DNA of 48,713 bases from Deltaproteobacteria bacterium. Its GTDB lineage: Bacteria > Myxococcota > UBA727 > VGSZ01. The notes beneath the pieces are model-generated. The model did no database searches and was not told the origin of the DNA. It saw only the letters and a list, made by a program, of their open reading frames with translations. Shown here in pieces: positions 7,714-20,403 of this stretch; the stretch's first letter is position 1, and every line of letters starts with the position of its first letter. The stretch covers positions 1 to 48,713 of the forward strand of contig JADZDP010000228.1 of NCBI GenBank assembly GCA_020850995.1, in the 5' to 3' direction. Position numbers and translations under genes: made by a program.

Positions 7714-9747
7714 ATGCCTGGTGTCGACGACAACGAGTCCGCGTCCTCTGCTCTTGCCCCTGCCACCACTGCCGACGGTGCGCCCGCCCTCACGGCCGAC
7801 GCGTCCACCGAGGCACCGGCGGCCGTGAAGCTCACCGCCGTCGACACCGGTCGCCGCATCGAGCCCTCGACGCTGCAGCGCACGCGCCCCAGCGTGTCGC
7901 GCGACGACGATCGCAAGGGCAAGAAGGCCGAGCGCACCGGTCCGGTCATCGAGCGCATCAACGTGCGCCGCGCGGAGCAGACGGCCGAGGGAGACCACGA
8001 CGCCACCGTGGAGGGTGCGCCGGCGCCCGACGCCACCACCGCAGAGCGCCCGCTGGCGCACCACGCGGGCGCCGACGCCGACGCGCGTCCGCCGCGCCGG
8101 GAGGGGCGTCCGGGCGATCGCCCGGGTGGCCGCGGCCGCGGCGAGCGCCGCCCCCGCCGCGACGGCGAGCGCGGCGGCCCGCCGGGGGAGCGCGCCGTGC
8201 GCGACGAGCGCCCGCGCGAGAAGCGCATCGACTACTCGGGCATGGCGCCCATCGTGGTGCCGCGCTCGTCGCCCGAGGAGATCGGCGACTTCGCCGCCAT
8301 GTTGGCGCAGACCGGGCCCATCGATCGCATGGAGCTACGCGTGGGCGACAAGGTGCGCGCGCGCTGCGTGCACATGGGCAGCGACACGGCCTTCTTCGAG
8401 CTGTCGCGTACCCAAGAGGCGCAGGCGCCCATCGGCGAGTTCCTCGACAAAGACGGCAGCTGCACGCTCAAGCCCGGCGATCGCATCGACGCCTTCGTGA
8501 CCTCGCTGCAAGACGGCATCCACCTGTCGACGCGCATCGGCAAGGACATGATCGACGTGGGCATGTTGGACGCTGCCAGGGCCTCGGGCATGCCGGTGCA
8601 GGGCACCGTGACGGGGCACAACAAGGGCGGCCTCGAGGTGTCGCTGTCGGGCAGCGCGCGCGGCTTCTGCCCGCTCGGCCAGATCGACGTCGGCTTCGTC
8701 GACGACCCGGCCACGCTGGTGGGCAAGACCTTCGAGTTCCTGGTGCGCGAGGTGAAGGAGGGCGGCAAGAACGTGCTGCTCTCGCGCAAGGCGCTCGTCG
8801 AGCGGGCGAAGAAGGAGCAAGGCGCGAAGACCCTGGCCAAGCTCGCCGTCGGCGTGGTGGCGCAGGGCACGGTCACGCGCCTGCAGCCCTTCGGCGCCTT
8901 CGTCGATCTCGGTGGCGTCGACGGGCTCATCCCCATCTCCGAGCTCTCGTGGGGCCGCGTCAAGGACCCGAGCGACGTGCTCAAGACGGGCGACCTGGTC
9001 ACCGTGGAGGTCACCAAGATCGAGGAAGATCCGAAGCGCGCCGGCCAGCAGCGCATCGGCCTGTCGCTCAAGAGCACGCAGCAAGACCCCTTCATCGCCA
9101 ACGCGCACCTCTTGCAGCCGGGCGCGTGGCTCGAGGGCACGGTGCAGAAGCTCGAGAGCTACGGCGCCTTCGTCGAGATGTTCCCCGGGGTGTCGGGCTT
9201 GGTGCACGTGAGCGAGATCGCCGACCGGCGCATCGCGCACCCCAAAGACGTCCTCAACGTGGACGAGCGCGTCAAGGTGCGCGTGCTCGAGGTCGACGGC
9301 GCCGCACGTCGGGTGTCGCTGACGCTCAAGGACGAGCCGAGCTTCGCCGAGCTGGTCGACGGCGCGGCGCGCCAGTCGACGCAGCAGCGCTCGACCTACG
9401 GCCGCGGCGCGCGCGTCACGGGCGTGGTCGAGCGCGTCGAGAAATACGGCGCCTTCGTCACCCTCGACGCCGCTGACGGCAAGCAGGCGGCCACCGTGTT
9501 CTTGCCCGCCTCCGAGAGCAACACGCAGAAGGGCACCGACCTGCACAAGGCGCTGCCCGTGGGCACCAAGGTCGAGCTCTTGATTATCGACGTCGACGAG
9601 CGCGGCCGCCTCAAGGGCTCGCGTACGGCGCTCGAGAAGGCCGACGAGCGCGCGCTCTTCGATCAGTTCAAGTCCGACAAGAAGGCGGGCGGCGGCAGCG
9701 GCCTCGGCACCTTCGGCGATCTGCTCAAGGCCAAGCTCGGCAAGTAG
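7714..9747 (+). CDS. S1 RNA-binding domain protein (ribosomal protein S1-like) with disordered N-terminus
   Basis: 677 residues. The first ~175 are low-complexity and charged, ending in an Arg/Gly-rich stretch (GDRPGGRGRGERRPRRD) typical of RNA-contacting tails. From about 205 on come several S1 OB-folds, clearest at GVVAQGTVTRLQPFGAFVDL, GAWLEGTVQKLESYGAFVEM and ARVTGVVERVEKYGAFVTL, each with the aromatic/GAFV core and a VSEI/ISEL turn; the first two repeats are more divergent. The C-terminus ends GLGTFGDLLKAKLGK. It probably binds mRNA at the ribosome or in RNA decay. It is not a canonical rpsA because of the long tail and uneven repeats, and it lies beside no cmk or ihf gene. Confidence 0.8.
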   Translation: MPGVDDNESASSALAPATTADGAPALTADASTEAPAAVKLTAVDTGRRIEPSTLQRTRPSVSRDDDRKGKKAERTGPVIERINVRRAEQTAEGDHDATVEGAPAPDATTAERPLAHHAGADADARPPRREGRPGDRPGGRGRGERRPRRDGERGGPPGERAVRDERPREKRIDYSGMAPIVVPRSSPEEIGDFAAMLAQTGPIDRMELRVGDKVRARCVHMGSDTAFFELSRTQEAQAPIGEFLDKDGSCTLKPGDRIDAFVTSLQDGIHLSTRIGKDMIDVGMLDAARASGMPVQGTVTGHNKGGLEVSLSGSARGFCPLGQIDVGFVDDPATLVGKTFEFLVREVKEGGKNVLLSRKALVERAKKEQGAKTLAKLAVGVVAQGTVTRLQPFGAFVDLGGVDGLIPISELSWGRVKDPSDVLKTGDLVTVEVTKIEEDPKRAGQQRIGLSLKSTQQDPFIANAHLLQPGAWLEGTVQKLESYGAFVEMFPGVSGLVHVSEIADRRIAHPKDVLNVDERVKVRVLEVDGAARRVSLTLKDEPSFAELVDGAARQSTQQRSTYGRGARVTGVVERVEKYGAFVTLDAADGKQAATVFLPASESNTQKGTDLHKALPVGTKVELLIIDVDERGRLKGSRTALEKADERALFDQFKSDKKAGGGSGLGTFGDLLKAKLGK

Positions 9748-9752
9748 CGCCG

Positions 9753-10241
9753 TCAGCGCCCGTCGCGGCGACGCGCGCGCTGCGCTCGGCGTGCCCGTGA
9801 CGGCCCCACCTGCTCGGCCGCGAGCCAGCTCGTGATCGGCCGTGAGCCCGCATCGTCGTTGCTGCTGGCCTCGACGGCCGACAGCTCCGCCAGCGCGCGC
9901 GCAGCCAGGCGGAACGCGCTGGCGTGGGGCGCGGGCGGCGTGGCGCGCTCGCAGAAGTGGCTGCGGCAGCCGAGCGGGCGCGCGGCATAGACCTGACAAC
10001 GGGCCTGATCCGTGAGGAAGGGACAACGGCCGTCGTCGCTCTCCCGCGGCGGGGGCAAGCGCCGCCCCTGCCGGCGCAGCTCCGCCACCACCAAGCGCCA
10101 CTCCACCACGGTCAGCCAGGGCTCGCGCCCGGTGACGGCGAAGCGGCAGCAATCGGCGCTGCCCTGGCAGCGGATGTCGGCGAGCGCGCCCTCGACCTCG
10201 GCCAGGATGGAGAGCGCGCGCGCGCGGCCGTCGTCGCCCAT
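9753..10241 (-). CDS. YkgJ-family cysteine cluster (zinc/iron-chelating) protein
   Basis: 162 residues with the pattern of the YkgJ/UPF0153 group: IRCQGSADCCRF, then DGRCPFLTDQARCQVYAARPLGCRSHFC, eight or so cysteines expected to bind an Fe or Zn cluster. Biochemical role in the family is unsettled. It is convergent with the S1 gene (5-bp gap) and divergent from the large kinase. ATG 10241 is preceded by TACGCT with a 6-nt spacer and has no Shine-Dalgarno, which fits a leaderless start; an upstream in-frame ATG would add 24 residues without motif support. Confidence 0.75.
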   Translation of the reverse strand: MGDDGRARALSILAEVEGALADIRCQGSADCCRFAVTGREPWLTVVEWRLVVAELRRQGRRLPPPRESDDGRCPFLTDQARCQVYAARPLGCRSHFCERATPPAPHASAFRLAARALAELSAVEASSNDDAGSRPITSWLAAEQVGPSRARRAQRARRRDGR

Positions 10242-10247
10242 GGCGCG

Positions 10248-10253
10248 AGCGTA
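10248..10253 (-). promoter_or_regulatory. Candidate -10 hexamer, leaderless start of the YkgJ-type gene
   Basis: TACGCT on the minus strand ends 6 nt before ATG 10241; no ribosome-binding site is present. Same geometry as the other hexamers listed here. No convincing -35. Confidence 0.4.
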
Positions 10254-10332
10254 CCTCGCGGTGGCGGTGGGCCAAGCGGTCGCCGGGACACGCCCTAGAG
10301 CCCGCCACGGCACGCCGAGGTCGGGGATTCGC

Positions 10333-10338
10333 TATTGT
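10333..10338 (+). promoter_or_regulatory. Candidate -10 hexamer (TATTGT) before the kinase-AAA-TPR gene
   Basis: TATTGT is followed after 7 nt by GTG 10346. If transcription begins at that codon the mRNA is leaderless, and the in-frame GTG at 10337 would lie inside the promoter. No clear -35 element. Confidence 0.4.
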
Positions 10339-10345
10339 GCGCCTC

Positions 10346-14497
<4,152 letters not shown>

Positions 14498-14523
14498 GGC
14501 GTTTCTCGACCGGCGCGGAGTGC

Positions 14524-14529
14524 TATCAG
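14524..14529 (+). promoter_or_regulatory. Candidate -10 hexamer (TATCAG) for leaderless ptb
   Basis: TATCAG, preceded by TGC, ends exactly 6 nt before ATG 14536; there is no Shine-Dalgarno. Only a weak T-rich stretch (14502-14507) sits where a -35 would be. Confidence 0.45.
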
Positions 14530-14535
14530 CGGCCC

Positions 14536-15501
14536 ATGAGCCAGCCAACGAAGCCAAGCCACGGGCCGCTCACCTTCGACGGCGTGCTCGACGCCATCAA
14601 GCCTTACCCCAAGCGTCGGGTGGCGGTGGCGGTGGCCGCCGACGACGCCGTGCTCGATGCGGTGGCGCGCGCCGCGCGCGACAACGTCGCCGACGCCGTG
14701 CTGGTGGGTGAGGCGGCCAAGATCCGCGAGATGGCCGCCGCCGTCGGCGCCGACATCTCCGCCTGCGAGATCGTCGACGAGCCCGATCACGAGAAGGCAG
14801 CCCGGCACGCCGTGCAGCTCGTGTCGTCGGGCGCGTGCCACATCGCCATGAAGGGCAAGATCCACACCGACGACTTCTTGCGCGCGGTGCTCGATCGCGA
14901 GGTGGGGCTGCGCACCAAGCGCCTGCTGTCGCATGCGTTCTTGCTCGAGGTGGCGCGCCCCACCAAGCGCCTGATCTTCGTCACCGACGGCGCCATGAAC
15001 ATCGCGCCCGACTTCGAGCAGAAGGCGCAGATCGCCACCAACGCCATCGCGCTGGCGCGGCTGTTCGGCATCGACGAGCCAAAGGTCGCCGCGCTGGCTG
15101 GCGTGGAGCTGGTCAACCCGAAGATGCCCGCCACGCAAGACGCGGCGGTGCTGGCGCTCATGAGCATCCGCGGCCAGTTCGAGGCCGGCGTCGTCGAGGG
15201 GCCGCTGGCGCTCGACATCGCGGTCTCGGAAGAGGCGGCGCGCGTCAAGGGCGTGAAGAACGCGGTGGCGGGCAGGGCCGACATCCTGCTGGTGCCCAAC
15301 CTCGAGTGCGGCAACATCCTCGTGAAGGCGTTCGCGCACCTGGCGGGTGGCCGCGTGGCGGGCTTGGTGGTGGGGGCGCGCGCGCCGGTGGTGCTGACCA
15401 GCCGCGCCGACTCCGCCGAGTCGAAGTTCCTCTCCATCGCGTGCGCCGTGTATGCCGCCAACATGGAGGCCGTGCGCGTCAAGGTCGGCAAGGTGAAGTG
15501 A
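14536..15501 (+). CDS. ptb: Phosphate butyryl/acetyltransferase (Ptb/Pta family)
   Basis: 321 residues, the size of Ptb rather than of the long Pta. Typical Ptb blocks are MKGKIHTDDFLRAVLD, LLSHAFLLEV, TDGAMNIAPDFEQKAQI, VELVNPKMPATQDAA, VEGPLALDIAVSEEAA, LVPNLECGNIL and APVVLTSRADSAESK. It transfers acyl groups between CoA and phosphate. The acetate kinase gene starts 3 nt downstream, so the two would convert an acyl-CoA to the acid plus ATP or run in reverse. Whether acetyl- or butyryl-CoA is preferred cannot be decided from sequence; pairing with ackA rather than buk leaves acetyl possible. Confidence 0.85.
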   Translation: MSQPTKPSHGPLTFDGVLDAIKPYPKRRVAVAVAADDAVLDAVARAARDNVADAVLVGEAAKIREMAAAVGADISACEIVDEPDHEKAARHAVQLVSSGACHIAMKGKIHTDDFLRAVLDREVGLRTKRLLSHAFLLEVARPTKRLIFVTDGAMNIAPDFEQKAQIATNAIALARLFGIDEPKVAALAGVELVNPKMPATQDAAVLALMSIRGQFEAGVVEGPLALDIAVSEEAARVKGVKNAVAGRADILLVPNLECGNILVKAFAHLAGGRVAGLVVGARAPVVLTSRADSAESKFLSIACAVYAANMEAVRVKVGKVK

Positions 15502-15504
15502 GCC

Positions 15505-16704
15505 GTGGTCCAAAAGCGCACCATCGCCGTCGTCAACTGTGGATCGTCCAGCGTCAAGCTCGACGTGTTCTTCTTGCCGAGCGAGGACAACCCGCTGTCG
15601 GTGCTGGTGGAGCGCGTGGGCACCGCCGAGGCTCGCCTGGTGCAGAAGCGCGCCTCGGCCGGCGGCGAGCCCGAACAGCGCGAGGAGCACGCGGCCAACG
15701 CGCCCGACTCGGCGAGCGCGGTCGCGCTGGCGCTCGATGAGCTCACGCGCGCCGGCTTCGTGCCCGACGCGGTCGGACACCGCGTGGTGCACGGCGGCGA
15801 GCGCTTCGCGGAAGCCGCGCTCATCGACGACGCCGTGGTGGCGGCCATCGATGCCTGCGTGCCGCTGGCGCCGTTGCACAACCCCGCGAACCTGGCGGGC
15901 CTCGCCGTGGCGCGGGCGCGCCTGCCCAACGTGCCTCACGTGGCGGTGTTCGACACCGCGTTCCATCAGACCCTTGGCCCCGAGGCCTTCCTCTACGCCA
16001 TTCCTCGCGCGCTGCATGAACAGCACGGCATCCGGCGCTATGGTTTCCATGGCACCAGCCACGGCTACGTCGCCGAGCGCGCCGCGCGCTTCTTCGGGCG
16101 CGATCCCACCACGCTCAACCTGGTCACGCTGCACCTCGGCAACGGCTGCTCGGCCTGCGCCATCTCGCGGGGCCGCTCCGTCGACACCTCCATGGGCATG
16201 ACGCCGCTCGAGGGCTTGATGATGGGGACGCGCAGCGGCGACGTGGATCCCGCGGTGGTGCTGCGCTTGGCGCGCATGCACGGCATCGACGGTGCCGAGC
16301 GCTTGCTGCTGAAGGAGAGCGGCCTCTTGGGCGTGTCGCGCACCAGCCACGACATGCGCGACCTCGAGCAGGCCGCCGCCGAGGGTAACGCCGACGCCGA
16401 TCTGGCAGTGCGCATCTTCGCGCGCCGCGTCGCCAAGGTGGTGGGCAGCTACGCGGTGCTGCTCGGCGACATCGACGCTGTCATTTTCACCGGCGGCATC
16501 GGAGAGAACTCGCGGCGCGTGCGGCGCGAGGTGTGCCAGGGCCTGCGCGTGCTCGGCGCGCTGCTCGACGATCGCAAAAACGCCGGCGACCTCGTGGGTG
16601 AGCGTGACCTGGCCAGCAGCGACTCGCGCGTGCGCATCTTGGTCATCCCCACCGACGAAGAGCGCGCCATCGCGCAAGAGACCGCGCGCCTGGCGCGCGT
16701 GTAG
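15505..16704 (+). CDS. ackA: Acetate kinase
   Basis: 399 residues, the normal length. All ASKHA landmarks of acetate kinase are present in order: VNCGSSSVK, HRVVHGGERF, PLAPLHNPANL, FDTAFHQT, GFHGTSHGYV, HLGNGCSA, DTSMGMTPLEGLMMGTRSGDVDP (active-site region), FTGGIGENS and PTDEERAIAQ. It transfers phosphate between acetyl phosphate and ADP. GTG 15505 is 3 nt after the ptb stop, so the pair is co-transcribed and probably translationally coupled. The insertion around residues 50-65 (QKRASAGGEPEQREEH) is slightly longer than usual. Confidence 0.95.
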   Translation: MVQKRTIAVVNCGSSSVKLDVFFLPSEDNPLSVLVERVGTAEARLVQKRASAGGEPEQREEHAANAPDSASAVALALDELTRAGFVPDAVGHRVVHGGERFAEAALIDDAVVAAIDACVPLAPLHNPANLAGLAVARARLPNVPHVAVFDTAFHQTLGPEAFLYAIPRALHEQHGIRRYGFHGTSHGYVAERAARFFGRDPTTLNLVTLHLGNGCSACAISRGRSVDTSMGMTPLEGLMMGTRSGDVDPAVVLRLARMHGIDGAERLLLKESGLLGVSRTSHDMRDLEQAAAEGNADADLAVRIFARRVAKVVGSYAVLLGDIDAVIFTGGIGENSRRVRREVCQGLRVLGALLDDRKNAGDLVGERDLASSDSRVRILVIPTDEERAIAQETARLARV

Positions 16705-16722
16705 CCACCGCGGTCGCTGCGC

Positions 16723-17868
16723 TCAGCGCGGGTACTGCCGACCGCGCCACTGGATGGGCGCGCGGCGCGCATGCTCGCGCGCGGCGCGCACCAACACGAG
16801 GGCCGCGCCCGCATACGAGAGCGGCAGCACCAGCACCGGCCACCACGGCACGCGGGCGGCCACGCGCGAGAAGGCCTGCACGAGCAGCGTGAGCGCGAAC
16901 AGCGCGAGCACCACGGCGCCCGCGCGGACGTCGTCGCCGACAAGGGCGAGCCCGAGCGCGAGCCAGGGCGTGAGCGAGAGCGCCAGCGCGACCAAGGCGC
17001 GCGTGCCCACGCCGGGGCCCGCCAGCGCCACCGCGTTCTTGCCGAACCCATGCAAAAGCTCGGTGAAGCTCGTGTACATGCGCGTGGACGCGAGCGCGCG
17101 CAGGTCGGCGAGGCGCAAGCGCAGCCCCGCGCTCTTCATGCGCTTGCCGAGCGCGACGTCCTCGAGCACCGTGTCGCCAACCGCGAGCCAGCCGCCCACC
17201 TGCGCGAGCGCGGCGCTGTCGACGAGGATGAGCTGGCCATTCAAGAACGCGTCGGCGGCGTTGGCGGCGTGCACGCGCGCCGGTTGCACCGCGCCGGTGA
17301 GCAGCGCCACCACCGTGGGCACGAACAACGCCTCCGTGGCAGAGCCGAGCGTCAGCCGCGGCACGCCCGAGAGCGCGTGAGCGCCCTCGCGGCGCAGCGC
17401 GTCGACGAGCGCGCCCAGCAGGCCGGGCGCCACCGCGACGTCGGCGTCGAGGAACAGCAGCAGCGCCGGCAGCGCCCCTCGGCTGGCAGCGTCGTCGACG
17501 GCACAGGCCAATGCACGTGGTTTGCCGAACACGCCGGCGGCGGGCTCGTCGCGCACGCGCAGCAGGCGCACGCGCGCGTCGCGGCCGGCGAGCTCGTCGA
17601 CCACAGCGGCGGTGTCGTCGCTCGATCCGTCATCGACGACGAGCACCCGGAGCTCGGCGCTCGGCTCCCTGAGCAGGAGCGGCAGGTGCGCGCGTAGGTT
17701 CGCGCCCTCGTTGCGCGCCGGGATCACGACCAGCAGCGGCTCACGAAGCGGCGTTGCCTCCAGGCGCACCAGCGCGCCCAGCCGCGCCCGGCTCGCCCGC
17801 GCGGCGGCGGCGATGGCGACGAGCGCCACGGCCGCCAACGCGAGCGCGAGCAGGGAGAGGGGTGCCAT
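16723..17868 (-). CDS. Membrane-anchored family 2 glycosyltransferase (CrtQ/HpnB-like)
   Basis: 381 residues. One N-terminal membrane segment, then a GT-A domain with VVIPARNEGANL, VVDDGSSDDTAA, FLDADV (DxD metal site) and EDVALGKRMKSAGL, and the block RMYTSFTELLHGFGKNA seen in carotenoid and hopanoid glycosyltransferases, followed by three or four C-terminal membrane segments. It would transfer a hexose to a hydrophobic acceptor in the membrane. No carotenoid or hopanoid gene is nearby, so the acceptor is open. The ATG at 17868 has TAACGC 6 nt upstream and no ribosome-binding site. Divergent from the lipoprotein gene at 17947. Confidence 0.75.
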   Translation of the reverse strand: MAPLSLLALALAAVALVAIAAAARASRARLGALVRLEATPLREPLLVVIPARNEGANLRAHLPLLLREPSAELRVLVVDDGSSDDTAAVVDELAGRDARVRLLRVRDEPAAGVFGKPRALACAVDDAASRGALPALLLFLDADVAVAPGLLGALVDALRREGAHALSGVPRLTLGSATEALFVPTVVALLTGAVQPARVHAANAADAFLNGQLILVDSAALAQVGGWLAVGDTVLEDVALGKRMKSAGLRLRLADLRALASTRMYTSFTELLHGFGKNAVALAGPGVGTRALVALALSLTPWLALGLALVGDDVRAGAVVLALFALTLLVQAFSRVAARVPWWPVLVLPLSYAGAALVLVRAAREHARRAPIQWRGRQYPR

Positions 17869-17874
17869 GGGACT

Positions 17875-17880
17875 GCGTTA
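17875..17880 (-). promoter_or_regulatory. Candidate -10 hexamer (TAACGC), leaderless glycosyltransferase gene
   Basis: Minus-strand TAACGC lies 6 nt before ATG 17868. It faces away from the similar hexamer at 17935-17940 within a 78-bp divergent gap. Confidence 0.4.
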
Positions 17881-17934
17881 TCGACCGGCCCGGGCGCCGC
17901 GCCAAGAGGACCTTCCCGGGCGGAGCGGCCGTGC

Positions 17935-17940
17935 TAGACG
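17935..17940 (+). promoter_or_regulatory. Candidate -10 hexamer (TAGACG), leaderless lipoprotein gene
   Basis: TAGACG, preceded by GTGC, ends 6 nt before ATG 17947. No Shine-Dalgarno sequence is present. Confidence 0.45.
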
Positions 17941-17946
17941 GCTGCC

Positions 17947-19035
17947 ATGGCGCGCGGTCCCCGCACGGTCCAAGCACTCATCGCCTCGACGCTCGCCCTG
18001 CTTGGCGGCTGCGGCACCGAGTTCTCGCCGGCGTCGGTCATCACCAACGAGCGCGTCATCGCCGTGGTCGCCGAGCCGCCCGAGGCGGTCACGGGCCAGG
18101 CCGTGCGCCTGACGCCGCTCGTGGTGTCGGAGTCGGGCGACATGGTGGAGGGCACCAGCGGCTACCACGCCACGTGGTGGCGCTGCCCCACCACCGACAG
18201 CGACGCGCTCGGCGACTACGCGCAGTGCTCCGATCCCTCGGAGCGCATCGAGCTCGGTAGCGCCGTGCCCTACGTCGACACCGTGCCCGCCGACCTGTTC
18301 GGCGACCTGGCGGCGGCGGCCAGCGCCGGTACCTTGCCGAGCGACAAGGTGCTCGGCGCCATCCTCGGCTACTGGCGCGTGGTCTCGGTGACGGTGCGCG
18401 CCGGCGATCGCTCCGTCGAGGCGCTCAAGCGCGTGCCGGTGTACCTGCCGGTGGCCCTGGCCGACGTCGATCCAGAGCTCGCCGGCCTCGACGTCCACGT
18501 GAAGGACGACGGCAGCGTGGTGCCGCCCAACACCAACCCCACCCTCTCGGGCGTGGTGGTGCACGACGGCTCGGCCACCGGCGCCACCGTCACCACGGTG
18601 AAGCGCGGCGGCAGCTACTTCTTCGAGCCCATCTACGACGAGCGCACGCTCGAAGACTACGTCTCGCTCAAGGTCGATCTGAACGGCCTCGACCTGTCGG
18701 ATCCCGAGGCCCTGGCCGAGGTACCGCTGGAGGAGCTGCTGGCGCGCTTCGAGAAGGTGCAGCGCTGCGAGATCCCCACTTTCTCGTGGTTCGTCACCCA
18801 CGGCAGCGTGCGGCGCGACACCACCATCGACGAGGGCGTGCTGCAGCGCGTGTTCGACCCGCGCGGCGTCGATTGCCCCGACATCGAGGGCGAGGAGCGC
18901 GTGGCGCCGGTGGAGTACACGCCGCCAGACGAGGGCGATCGCGTGCCCGGCGACGGCATCGTGCGTGCGTGGGTGGTGTTGCGCGACGGGCGCGGTGGCA
19001 CCGCCACGCGCGCGTTCTCTTTCCGCTTCGAGTGA
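17947..19035 (+). CDS. Predicted outer-surface or periplasmic lipoprotein, unknown function
   Basis: 362 residues with a clear lipoprotein signal: basic start MARGPR, hydrophobic core and lipobox LLGGC (Cys22). The mature part is beta-rich and acidic, with Ig-like strand alternation (for example TNERVIAVVAEPPEAVTGQAV, residues ~33-53), and paired cysteines at WWRCPTTD and YAQCSDP and again near the C-terminus. This style of lipoprotein is common in myxobacteria, but no family is recognised. It leads a run with purD (3-nt gap), yajQ and a phospholipase D-like gene. Sharing a transcript with purine synthesis is probably positional rather than functional. Confidence 0.7.
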   Translation: MARGPRTVQALIASTLALLGGCGTEFSPASVITNERVIAVVAEPPEAVTGQAVRLTPLVVSESGDMVEGTSGYHATWWRCPTTDSDALGDYAQCSDPSERIELGSAVPYVDTVPADLFGDLAAAASAGTLPSDKVLGAILGYWRVVSVTVRAGDRSVEALKRVPVYLPVALADVDPELAGLDVHVKDDGSVVPPNTNPTLSGVVVHDGSATGATVTTVKRGGSYFFEPIYDERTLEDYVSLKVDLNGLDLSDPEALAEVPLEELLARFEKVQRCEIPTFSWFVTHGSVRRDTTIDEGVLQRVFDPRGVDCPDIEGEERVAPVEYTPPDEGDRVPGDGIVRAWVVLRDGRGGTATRAFSFRFE

Positions 19036-19038
19036 GCC

Positions 19039-20382
19039 ATGCGCGTTCTCATCGTCGGCAGCGGGGGTCGGGAGCACGCGCTCGCGTGGCGCTTGGCGCG
19101 CGGCGCGGGTACTGCACCGCTGAGCGATCGCGAGATGGTGGTGGCGCCCGGCAACGCCGGCATGGCACGCGACTTCGCGCGCTGGGGCCCCGGGCGCGCG
19201 CGCTGCGCGCCGCTGCCGCGGGGCGGGGTCGATGGCGTGGTGGCGCTGGCACGGGCCGAGCGCGCCGACCTCGTCATCGTGGGCCCCGAGCAACCCCTGG
19301 TCGACGGCGTGGTGGACGCGCTGGCCGCCGCCGACATCCTCTGCTTTGGCCCCAGCGCGGCCGCCGCGCGCCTCGAGGGCTCGAAGGCCTTCATGAAGGA
19401 CGTGTGCGCGCGCGCGGGCGTGCGCGGCGCGGCCTTCGTGGCCACCTCCCGCGTCGACGAGGCGCGCCGCTTCATCGACGAGCGCGTGCGCGCCGGTCTG
19501 GGCGTGGTGGTGAAGGCCGACGGCCTGTGCGCGGGCAAGGGCGTGGTGGTGTGCCCCCACGCCCCCGACGCCGTCGCCGTCGTCGAGGACATGCTCGGCG
19601 TGGGCCGCGCCGCGCCCCGCTTCGGCGACGCCAGTCGCACGGTGGTGGTGGAAGACCTCTTGCCCGGCGTGGAGCTGAGCGTGTTCGCGTTGTGCGACGG
19701 GCACGACGCGGCGCTGTTCGGCGCGGCGCGCGACCACAAGCGCCTGCACGACGAGGATCGTGGCCCCAACACCGGTGGCATGGGCGCGGTGGGCCCGCTC
19801 GACCAGCGTCACGGCGTGCCCGCAAGCATGCTGGCCGAGGTCAAAGAGCGCGTGGTGCTGCCCGTGCTCGCCGAGCTGCGGGCGCGCGGCGCGCCCTTCC
19901 GCGGCCTCTTGTTCGCCGGCCTCATGGTCGATGGCGGCGTGCCACAGGTGCTCGAATTCAACGTGCGCTTCGGCGACCCCGAGACCGAGGCGCTGCTGCT
20001 CGCCCTCGACGTCGATCTCTTGCCCGCGCTGGTGGCCGTGGCGCGCGGCGAGCGCCTGCCGCCGGTGGCGCTGCAGAGCGCCGACAAGGCCGCGGTCGTG
20101 GTGCTGGCCGCCGCCGGCTACCCCGACGACCCGCAGCAGGGCGCGATCATCGAGGGCCTCGAGCAGGCCGAGCAGGTCCAAGGCGCGCAGGTGTTCTGCG
20201 CCGGCGTGGCCGAGGACCCGGCCGGCCACCTCGCCGTGGCCGGCGGCCGCGTGCTGGTGGTGGGCGGCCGCGGCGCCAGCTTCGATGACGCGCTCGATCG
20301 CGCGTACCGCGCCGTCGATCGCATCCGCATCGCAGGTGCGCAGGTGCGCCGCGACATCGGACGCAGCGTGCGCGCGCGCTGA
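19039..20382 (+). CDS. purD: Phosphoribosylamine-glycine ligase (GARS)
   Basis: 447 residues, ATP-grasp enzyme that joins glycine to phosphoribosylamine, the second step of purine synthesis. It begins with MRVLIVGSGGREHALAW, then VVAPGNAGMA, GPEQPLVDGVVDAL, SKAFMKDVCARAGV, VVKADGLCAGKGVVV, DHKRLHDEDRGPNTGGMGA and FNVRFGDPETEALL, all diagnostic. The insertion around residues 48-70 (WGPGRARCAPLPRGGVDG) is slightly longer than in E. coli. ATG 19039 follows the lipoprotein stop by 3 nt. No other pur gene is in the window. Confidence 0.97.
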   Translation: MRVLIVGSGGREHALAWRLARGAGTAPLSDREMVVAPGNAGMARDFARWGPGRARCAPLPRGGVDGVVALARAERADLVIVGPEQPLVDGVVDALAAADILCFGPSAAAARLEGSKAFMKDVCARAGVRGAAFVATSRVDEARRFIDERVRAGLGVVVKADGLCAGKGVVVCPHAPDAVAVVEDMLGVGRAAPRFGDASRTVVVEDLLPGVELSVFALCDGHDAALFGAARDHKRLHDEDRGPNTGGMGAVGPLDQRHGVPASMLAEVKERVVLPVLAELRARGAPFRGLLFAGLMVDGGVPQVLEFNVRFGDPETEALLLALDVDLLPALVAVARGERLPPVALQSADKAAVVVLAAAGYPDDPQQGAIIEGLEQAEQVQGAQVFCAGVAEDPAGHLAVAGGRVLVVGGRGASFDDALDRAYRAVDRIRIAGAQVRRDIGRSVRAR

Positions 20383-20403
20383 CGCAGCCGCAAAGGAGGA
20401 TCC

